NCBI RefSeq assembly: GCF_050624435.1
Contig: NC_134537.1
Coordinates: forward strand, 120,331,586-120,395,585
Length of the DNA stretch: 64,000 nt
Origin: Tenrec ecaudatus
Lineage: Eukaryota; Chordata; Mammalia; Afrosoricida; Tenrecidae
Direction of reading: 5' to 3'
Positions 55,856 through 64,000 of the stretch are shown piece after piece. The translations under genes and the position numbers were made by a program. The notes beneath the pieces are model-generated. The model worked only from the letters and a program-made list of their open reading frames with translations. It searched no databases and had not been told where the DNA came from. How positions within the stretch are numbered: the stretch's first letter is position 1; each line of letters begins with the position of its first letter.

Positions 55856-57466
55856 TTTGTTTCCTAATGCAATGGATTTAGTTTGGGGTAAGACAAATTG
55901 TTTGTACATATAGCTTTTGAAATTCTAAAAACTGAGCTTTTGAGCTCAGTAGGATGACTTAGACCACCTCCACTCGGAGAAATCTTGATTCCAGGACATC
56001 TCAAATGTTTGCAGCTACAATTCTACCGTGGGGTTTTCATATAGTCTCACTTGCTCCCCACTTAATGTCTTACAGCTGAAGTTTCAGAGAGGCTGTCTTT
56101 CTTCTTCTCCAAAGTAGAAATCCCTCAAGGACCAAAAGCAACACACGGTTGCAAAAACAAAAACTAGATTAACCTATTTTCTATCACTCATCCACCCTAA
56201 ACTCTACACTGGGATGTTTGATTTAGAGGCAATTCCAAATTTTCAAATGGGCTCTGTATTCAACATTTATTTTATCTTAGATTTGAGACTCAGGGTTGAT
56301 ATTACTAAAGAAATGATGGTACAACTGCTATTCAATATTAATAAAGTTAGAACTCCAGGCTAGTCCACAGTAACAGTTCACTCATACTAATGTCAAAAGG
56401 CCGCACTTTTCATTTGACATTACGACATACTTGCTTTTATATTTTATCATTTGTAGTCAACATTAGTCATAAAATGGATGTCAGTATGATTACTTAACAG
56501 ATGAAAAGCTAGTAAAACCATGTTAATCATTGTCTTTAGTAGTCCTTAAACTCACAAATATCAAAGATATGTGGCATTCTTATTCTGATTACTTAAGATT
56601 TTGGGGGGATTGTATTGTATAAATCTGACAGCCATATTTTTCCTGCTTATTACAAACTGGCAATTTGTGGACAACCTTCCGCCTTATCTGTTTATTACTT
56701 TCTCGGATTTTCTTCCATATCACAAACGCACATGAGGTCCGATCACAGAAAAACAAAAACACCCTTCATTTTAGGACTTCCCTCTCATCTTTGTTCTTGT
56801 TTCTTCCTGCAGGCAAAGCTTCTTTACCTGCACATTTTCTATGGAACAGAGGAAATACGTGGTTCCTTCTTAAAGGATGTTTAAGTTATGATGCATTACT
56901 AGTAAAATTGGCTTCATTTAGCATATCTGAGCAAATATTTTACATTAGTGCAAATATTCCCGTAGAATTTTATAGTCTAAAAAAATGAGTATCTGCACAA
57001 TGTTCTTCAAAAACTTGTACTCTAAGAATAGTGACAGGAAAATAAATGTTCAACTCTTTTTAAAGCAGCTTTATTTTTTTTACTCCAGATTTAGCATATT
57101 TGGAATTATTTTAAGATATGTAAAATGGATTGAACTTGATTAACAGTATATCAAATGTATGATGTATGTGTCTGATACAAAGAATCATAAAAATACCACT
57201 TTCAAATTCAATATGAATTTGAAATGTGTAACTACGCATCCATTTATTAATTTACTGCAAAATTTTTAATCTCTAGAATCGTCAAATAATATTAGGTACA
57301 TTCCTAAAAGGCACAAGCTAAATAGCTGGAAATTAAAAAGTTAAAATCAAAAGTATCTTAGTAATATTGAAAGTAAAGCTTTATAGATTATTTTTAATAA
57401 TAGACTCATTAAGAAATAATAATCAAGAGGCACATTTATCCTTAAAATGCTTACCCTGTTCGAGGA
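55856..57466 (-). other. Repeat-poor 3' flank of ZFP42, with candidate poly(A) signals
   Basis: About 1.6 kb with no recognised repeat. On the minus strand AATAAA occurs at 57243-57248 (about 220 bp past the stop codon) and at 57070-57075; either could end the ZFP42 transcript. Frames on the plus strand at 56615-56988 are not family-like. Confidence 0.4.
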
Positions 57467-58414
<948 letters not shown>

Positions 58415-58476
58415 CTATCTGCTTCCTTCTTGAAGATTTACAACAGGATCTAGCAATCAGGTTTAGGTAGTAACAA

Positions 58477-58500
58477 TCTGGTTTGCAGCAAGCACCTGTT
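58477..58500 (-). promoter_or_regulatory. Candidate 3' splice site(s) before the ZFP42 coding exon
   Basis: On the minus strand, TTTCTATCACAAAACAG (AG ends at 58496) and CTTGCTGCAAACCAG (AG ends at 58478) lie 66-85 bp before the ATG. Human ZFP42 has noncoding 5' exons spliced to a single coding exon, so an acceptor is expected near here. The pyrimidine tracts are weak; choice is unresolved. Confidence 0.3.
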
Positions 58501-58664
58501 TTGTGATAGAAATATTTAATTAAATTTCTTTCAACATTAGAGTGACTGTCAAACAAGAACCTCAAAAAAACATCCAGAAGCATGTTCTGTTCATGAAAGG
58601 CATATTTACATCATCTGACAACCTTCCCAAATTAAAGGAATTAGCTCCTATTAAGACCAAGAGG

Positions 58665-58850
58665 AGTTTTGGCAGTGTAGTGGTTATGTGTGGGGCCGCT
58701 AACAGCCAAGGCCAGCAGTTCAAAACCACCAGCCTATCCCAAGGAGAAAGATGGTGCTTTCTAATCCGCCAGTCTTGAAAACCTGCAGGGATACCTTTAT
58801 CTGTCGTACAGGGTCAGGATTATCGTAGTGACAGTGAGTTGGGTTTTTGG
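58665..58850 (+). repeat. AfroSINE
   Basis: GGCAGTGTAGTGGTTATGTG, GCCAGCAGTTCAAAACCACC and GTACAGGGTCAGGATTATCG with a GTGACAGTGAGTTGGG tail. Confidence 0.75.
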
Positions 58851-58892
58851 GGCCTTGCAAGATCTTTTCTGGGAATCTTTATAACTACTGAA

Positions 58893-59950
58893 AAAAAGTG
58901 GGTGAATAAGCAAATATGAAGAAAGCTGCTGGTGCCCGGCTATCAAAAGATATAGTGCTGGGTCTTAAAAGACTTGATGGTAAACAAGCAGCCATCTAGC
59001 TCAGAAGCAACAAAGCCCACATGGAAGAAGCCCACCAGCCTGTGCGATCACAAGGTGTCCAAGGGATCAGTTATCAGGCATCAAAAACAAAAGATGATAT
59101 CATTGTGTGCTCACCTCCCTGATACGTCCGCTGAAGACAAACGGGTGCATAAGCAAATGTGGCGATGAAAGCTGATGGTGCCCGACTATCAAAAAATATA
59201 GTGTCTGGGGTCTTAAAGGTGTGAATATAAACAAGCAGCCATCTAGCTCAGAAGCAATAAAGCCCACATGGAACAAGCACAGAGGCCTGTGTGATCAGGT
59301 GCTCAAAGGTTCAGGTATCAGGCATCATCAGAACTAAAAATCTTATCATTGTGAACGAGGGGGGGAATGCAAAGTGGAGACCCAAAGTCCATCTGTAGGC
59401 ATATGGACATCTCCTTACAGAAGACTCTCAGGGAGATGAGTCAGTCAGGGTTCAATGTAGTAATGATGAAACATATGCTTCCCCTGCCCCTACTATCATG
59501 ATCCCAATTCTACCCTACAATCTGGCTAGACCAGAGGATGTACACTGGTACAGATGAGAACTGGAAACACAGGGAAGCCAGGGCAGATGATCCCTTCAGG
59601 ACCAATGGTGTGAGTGGCAATACTGGGAGGTTGGAGGGAGGGTAGGTTGGAAAGTGGGAACCGATTACAAGGATCTACCGGTGACCTTCTCCCTGGGGAA
59701 CAGACAAGAGAAAAGTGAGTGAAGGGAGACTTTGGATAGGGCAAGATATGACAAAATAATAATGTATAAATTATCAAGGGTTCATGAGGGAGGGGAAAAA
59801 ATGAGGACCTGATTCCAGGGGCTTAACTGGAGAGAAAATGCTTTGAGAATGATGAGGACAATGAATGTACAAATGTGCTTTACACAATTAATGTATGTAT
59901 GGATTGAGATAAGAGTTGTATGATCCCCTAATAAAACAATTTAAAAAAAG
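58893..59950 (+). mobile_element. LTNR copy with two 243-bp units, 5' truncated
   Basis: The units start at 58904 (GAATAAGCAAATATGAAG) and 59147 (GCATAAGCAAATGTGG), again 243 bp apart. Then come GTGAACGAGGGGGGGAATGC, GGACATCTCCTTACAGAAGA, ACCGATTACAAGGATCTACC, the G-rich tract (59780-59800) and the tail to CCCCTAATAAAACAATTTAA. No target duplication found. It lies about 480 bp upstream of the ZFP42 coding exon, in antisense to that gene. Confidence 0.85.
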
Positions 59951-60100
59951 AATTCAAGGTGGGGGAAGAGGAGCTGATACCAAGGGCTCAAAAAATGTCT
60001 AGAAAAGAATGAAGGCAATATATGTCCAAATTCCCCTGATGGCCAAGTGATGTATGGATTTGTCACAAGAGTTCTCAGTAAAATGAAGGAAAATAGATTT
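59951..60100 (+). repeat. L1 3' tail fragment abutting the LTNR
   Basis: GGTGGGGGAAGAGGAGCTGA, TACCAAGGGCTCAAAAAATG and CAAGTGATGTATGGATTTGT match the tail of the L1 at 43900-44054 more closely than the LTNR tail, so it is an older, separate L1 end. Confidence 0.55.
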
Positions 60101-60129
60101 TAAAAATAGTATTCAAAACAAAACACCCA

Positions 60130-60640
60130 TAAAGTGACTGCCATTAAGTTGATTCTGACTCATAGCAACCCTATAGGACAGGGTAGAACAAACCCCGGGG
60201 ATTCCTGAAAGTGTAACTCTCTATGGTAGTAGATGATGGGTTCAAACTGCTATGTTGTGGTTAGCAGCCCAATGAGCAATGGCTATACCAACTCTCTATT
60301 TTAGACTTTATGGTTCCTATGGGCTCTGTCAAGGAGCCCTGGTGGCACTGTGGGTTAAATACTCTGCTATTAACTACAAGGTGAGCAATACAAATCCACC
60401 AGCCTCTTCATGGAAGATGAGGCTGTTTGCTTCCATAAATATTTAGTCTCAAAAACCCTAAGTAAACAATACTTTACTCTGAGTTAGGCTGCAAGGTTAG
60501 CAGTTTAAAATCACCAGCTGTCAGTGGGAGAAAAATGAGACTTTTTATGCCAATAAAGATTTATGATCTCAGAAACTCACAGATACTTCCCCATCCTTTA
60601 GGATTGCTATGAATGAGCAGACTTACTGACAGAGTTTGGT
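60130..60640. repeat. Three AfroSINEs (one minus, two plus)
   Basis: 60130-60296 minus (GCCATTAAGTTGATTCTGAC, ATAGCAACCCTATAGGACAG, TGTGGTTAGCAGCCCAATGA). 60333-60470 plus (AAGGAGCCCTGGTGGCACTG). 60478-60640 plus, headless (GGTTAGCAGTTTAAAATCAC, GATTGCTATGAATGAGCAGA). Confidence 0.75.
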
Positions 60641-61894
60641 TTTGACATGGTCATTGCCACTATTCATCTCTGTCACTGTAGTGTCAAAAGAAAAACAAAG
60701 AAAAAAATAAAAGAACATGTAAGGGGATAAGCATAATTGTGGTCCATAAATCCCAGGGCTGCTCCATTTGACCTCTGAGTCAGTTACAAGAAACTTGTTT
60801 TACAAGATGAGGGTGTGGAGTAACACAAATGAGGTCTGGGGCACCCTTATTTTTTATGCGTCTACATAAAAAATAAAGGCAGAGTAGTTTGCCCTGAATA
60901 ATTTTCTACCATCCCCTTAAAAATCTGAGTATGATAAAAGTTATAGCATATGTGGTATTGTCTTTTTCTTAATTGTATGCACAAAAGTTACAATAATATA
61001 TACTTTCAACATTTTTAGAAGATGCTTAAGGTGGGGGGAGCACAATGTGAAGTAAACAAACTTGGATATATTTTTAAATAGCCACACTTAAAAGTAGCAC
61101 CTCAATAAAATCATGAAAACAATTAAAAACAAAACATGCTTCTCAAGGCAAAAGTGTTAAAACATGTGATGCACATTAATTGGAACAAGAAGTTTAAATA
61201 GGGCAAGTAATAATTATTACTCTTTGAAAAGGTAAAATAAAACAGAGAAATTATGCCCAGAAATATTTGCCCAACTTGCTCTTGTAATGAGAAATAACTA
61301 TTTTTTAAACAAAGAGTTTTTTAGAGCAAACTCACTAGCTATTGGTGAAATGTTAGATTAAGTCTGAAGTAAACTTCTATCCCCGCCACCACCCCAAAGT
61401 AAAACTTAAATGACTGCATTTACAGTAACTGCAATTTGACTTGATTTTCTAATTGTATCTTGTGCCATCTCTCACTTTCCCATTTCCCGTTCCAACTATA
61501 AGAAAATAAATTAAGTGCTTTTTCTTTTTGGTCTCCAGCCCATTGCATATGCTTTCTGTTTCACAATTAGCATACACTCTCACTCTTCTACCACCTTACC
61601 TGCATACACACTGGGGAGTCCCTACCGTACTTTCGATCACCCCTAAAATTCCTCCTCAGGAAGGCTTTGAGTTTTAGGCTTTGTTAAGTCCAAACTAAAT
61701 GCTCCTCTAGCTCTCAATTTCACACTGACCTGAGACCCCTGATAAATTGCTTATTTCATGTTGATCTTACCGGAGGGAAAGGGTCTCTTTTGATTTCTTC
61801 ACCATATACTCCAGCGCATAGTGTCTAATGTGATTAGTGATCACATGTAACACTTAAATACTCTAAAATTAATACATAAGGGACTTTAGATAAC
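60641..61894. other. Repeat-poor stretch upstream of ZFP42
   Basis: About 1.25 kb, AT-rich, without a recognised repeat or open frame. It lies 2.2-3.5 kb upstream of the ZFP42 coding exon, where noncoding exons or regulatory sequence could sit; nothing specific is identified. Confidence 0.4.
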
Positions 61895-62117
61895 TTAAAA
61901 TCACTGGGCTGCTAACCAAGAGGTCAGCAGTTCAAATCCACCAACTGGGTGCTTCTTCAGAGATGAGTACAATTTCATAACTTCTGTACCATGGCTGTCT
62001 TGGCTAATTAGTACTGGTGATACCGTCTGTCCCAACTACAAGGTCAATGGTTCAAACCCACCAGCCATTTGGCAGGGGGAAAAAGGAGGTTGTTTGCCTT
62101 TGTAAAGAATTATAGTA
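61895..62117 (+). repeat. Two AfroSINEs; second interrupted by a composite LTNR
   Basis: 61895-61965 (GGGCTGCTAACCAAGAGGTC) is a fragment. 62010-62117 (ACTACAAGGTCAATGGTTCA, AAACCCACCAGCCATTTGGC, TTTGTAAAGAATTATAG) is cut by the insertion and resumes at 63951 with AAAGTATTATAGTCTTGGAC to the window end. Confidence 0.7.
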
Positions 62118-63932
62118 GGCCAGGTGCTCTGTGCCTCCCGGTGCGAAGGCGAGGAGACGGCGAAGAGCCAGCTGCCAGCACTGCGCGCAAGCAAGCACCC
62201 CGGACGCAGCGGGATCATCACCCACCCACTGGTGGCTCCGTCTGAGCGGCCGCGTGATGCCAAGGAGCTCTGACCCTCCACTTAGGATGCGGTGCCGTGG
62301 CCCCGGGCAGGGGCAGATTGCTTGGACCCGAGCCGGGAACTGGCCTGGGCTTGGGCCCAGGGTAACTTCGAGGCCCTGTGCCGTTGCTCCTGCGACCATG
62401 CACAGTCGTGCCTGAAGAGGGGCTGCGGCGGCGCCAGAGGGCTGGAGCGCGCGGCTTGGCCACCGCACACCGTCGTCGTCGTTGTCGGGCTGGATCTCAG
62501 TCCAGAGCACAAGCGCTGCAAGGTGCCCTTGGAGTGGGATGGACAGCAAGGAGCACGGAGGATGCCAAAAAGCTACTGCATGGGACCTCGGGCCCTCCGT
62601 ACGGGCCTCCCGGCGGCACCTGAGAGTCCCGCGGAGGAGCAGGCCGCCTCCTCGAGGGGGCCGGCCACCACCGTGTCCGGGCACCAACCAGAGACGCACA
62701 GGCCCTGCTGCCCAGTCACACGCCAGGCGCCAAAGACCCCCGGAGGCCTGGACGCCACCGACCACAGCGCGGGCACACAACGCTTCCCGCCCAGACCGGC
62801 GCCAGCAAGGCCGCAGGGCCTGGGGACCCAAGTCCTTGTTCTGGAAGCTTCTCCGTCTCCGATGACGTCGTGGGTCCCTTCCAACATTCACATGTGCGAA
62901 AATACTTATACATGAAGATGGGCAAATAGATAGAAGCTGTAAAGGAGTTATCTTGCTTGGTTGGATCCACAACAAATATTCCTGGAGATCCACCAATGTT
63001 GCATTGCCTTGGGTAAGTCAGCTGAGCAAGTTCTCTGCTCCGTTGCAAACAAAGGGTGATGGGTTTGCCCCAATCCCAACTACTAAGTGGACACCTTCCC
63101 CTCCACTAAGAATAATTTCCTTCAAAGAACGGCATTGAATCTGCAGCTCTGGTTTGGGACATATCTGATTGGAGAACATGGGAGCAGATGAAAGTGGAGC
63201 AGGAGAGCATGGAGCACCTCCTGGCCCACCAGGTCTTGAGGACGATGTTCCAATTAGAGCAGCCAGTCCACAGAGAGGACTGCCTGCCCGGCCCCACTAT
63301 GAGATGTGACGCCCCTCACTGACCCATCTAAATGGGGTGCCTTTGGTTGGCTTCGCTCTGATGCTCCCTGTGGTTACTCGTAGATCCTCAACCTGAGGCC
63401 CCTGGTCCAGGCTTCCTGCCACCCAGGGTTTTGTTCTCCACAAGTGTAGAGTTCGGGGGGCTGGTGGCCAGGACCTTCCTGTGGTTGGGATATTGGGTAG
63501 GGTAATGCAATTTGTGGAGCAAAGGATGACTGCGGTTTGGGGGAGCATTAGAACTGATTTTGATTATGTATCTATAGAACTCATTTTAAAAGCAATTTAT
63601 CAAGGCAGTGTATGATATGTAAATACCATATCAAAAACCACTAAAGAAAAAAAGAAAGAGGGCAAACTTGACTGATGGTTGATATAGGTGAAGATGAATG
63701 AGTTGCTAGTGGATTTGAGTTCGTGTCAATGGTGGTGGAATAATTTGGAAAAGGATATATAGATAAATGGGTTGCACAATATGGAGTATAATAATGGCAC
63801 TGGATTATATAAGTAGAAATTGTGAATTGAGAATGATGAGGGCAACAAATGTACAAATGTGCTTTACACAATTGATGTATGTATGAACTGTGATAAAAGA
63901 TGTATGAGCCCCCAATAAAATGATTTAAAACA
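62118..63932 (+). mobile_element. Composite LTNR with CpG-rich head
   Basis: AAAGAATTATAGTA is found at 62104-62117 and again at 63933-63946, a 14-bp match. A third, near-identical AAAGTATTATAG (63951-63962) leads back into the host AfroSINE. From 5' to 3': a CpG-rich block (62121-62880); a transition region (62880-63060); the LTNR core (63060-63335) with GGAGCAGATGAAAGTGGAGC and CAATTAGAGCAGCCAGTCCA; a segment not found in other copies (63335-63640); and an L1 3' UTR (GAGTTCGTGTCAATGGTGG, CACAATTGATGTATGTATGA, CCCCCAATAAAATGATTTAA). It lacks the 243-bp units. No protein-like frame. Confidence 0.75.
62121..62880. promoter_or_regulatory. CpG-island-like block at the head of the composite retroposon
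   Basis: By eye I count roughly 65 CpG dinucleotides in about 760 bp, in a window that is otherwise AT-rich and CpG-poor. It includes (CGT)n at about 62471-62481, GGCCGCGTG, several GGGGCGG-like stretches and one TGACGTCG (CRE-like, 62862-62869). It forms the 5' end of an insertion with target duplications. It could be an L1-type 5' UTR promoter, a transduced CpG island or a processed GC-rich transcript. The long frames through it on both strands are a by-product of base composition. Confidence 0.6.
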
Positions 63933-63950
63933 AAAGAATTATAGTAAAAA

Positions 63951-64000
63951 AAAGTATTATAGTCTTGGACACTCTAGATAGGTAGATAGGGTCAGTGGGG
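63951..64000 (+). repeat. AfroSINE remainder after the composite insertion
   Basis: TTATAGTCTTGGACACTCTA and GGTAGATAGGGTCAGTGGGG continue the SINE that was broken at 62117. The window ends inside it. Confidence 0.6.

Noticed and set aside
62292-62915. 207-codon plus-strand open frame in the CpG-rich block
   Set aside because: Considered as a processed pseudogene of a GC-rich gene. I could not match it to a protein family, and it lies within the bounds of the composite retroposon, so it is described as part of that element.
62052-62996. 314-codon minus-strand open frame, as long as ZFP42
   Set aside because: It runs across the CpG-rich block of a retroposon and into a SINE at its end. Other frames on both strands are open over the same stretch, which is expected from GC-rich sequence. 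No domain, repeat or conserved motif is visible.

Overview
This is vertebrate nuclear DNA, almost certainly from an afrotherian mammal and most likely a tenrec-like lineage. About forty tRNA-derived SINE copies of the AfroSINE type are scattered on both strands. Their 3' end matches the 3' end of RTE (BovB-like) LINE fragments that also lie in the window, a LINE/SINE pairing known from Afrotheria. Two hAT elements resemble families (SPIN-like and a related one) known in tenrecs but not in elephants, which is why tenrec is favoured. Species is inferred from repeat types recalled from memory; no alignment was run.

Gene content is one gene. An intact, single-exon ORF at 57467-58411 on the minus strand encodes ZFP42 (REX1), the placental-mammal retrocopy of the transcription factor YY1. 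It has four C2H2 fingers and the YY1 block before the fingers. No other open frame in the window looks like a real protein; the larger ones sit in repeats or in a GC-rich insertion.

Layout: 1-5.7 kb holds an L1 3' end, LTRs and a decayed RTE copy. From 6 to 22 kb the sequence is AT-rich with dense AfroSINEs, MIR, MER5-like, hAT and mariner remnants. From 22 to 33 kb there are L1 and RTE LINE fragments carrying nested insertions, plus solo LTRs. From 33.5 to 35 kb and 38.8 to 40.5 kb the sequence is almost repeat-free. Between 35 and 44 kb lie several copies of a noncoding retroposon. From 44 to 49.6 kb there are SINEs and old LTRs. From 50.3 to 54.6 kb two long copies of the noncoding retroposon sit in inverted orientation, each inside an older DNA transposon. 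From 55 to 58.5 kb is ZFP42 and its 3' flank, and from 58.6 to 64 kb more retroposon copies, one with a striking CpG-rich head.

The most unusual content is that retroposon family, called here the L1-tailed noncoding retroposon (LTNR). Full copies are about 1.8-2.25 kb, lack coding capacity, have 10-15 bp target-site duplications, a G-rich polypurine tract, a 3' tail ending close to AATAAAATGATTTA, and an internal unit of about 243 bp present once or twice. The same 3' tail terminates recognisable L1 3' ends in this window, so L1 is the probable driver. The architecture recalls primate SVA elements, internally deleted L1s, or retroposed spliced L1 RNAs. I do not know whether the family is already named in a repeat library.
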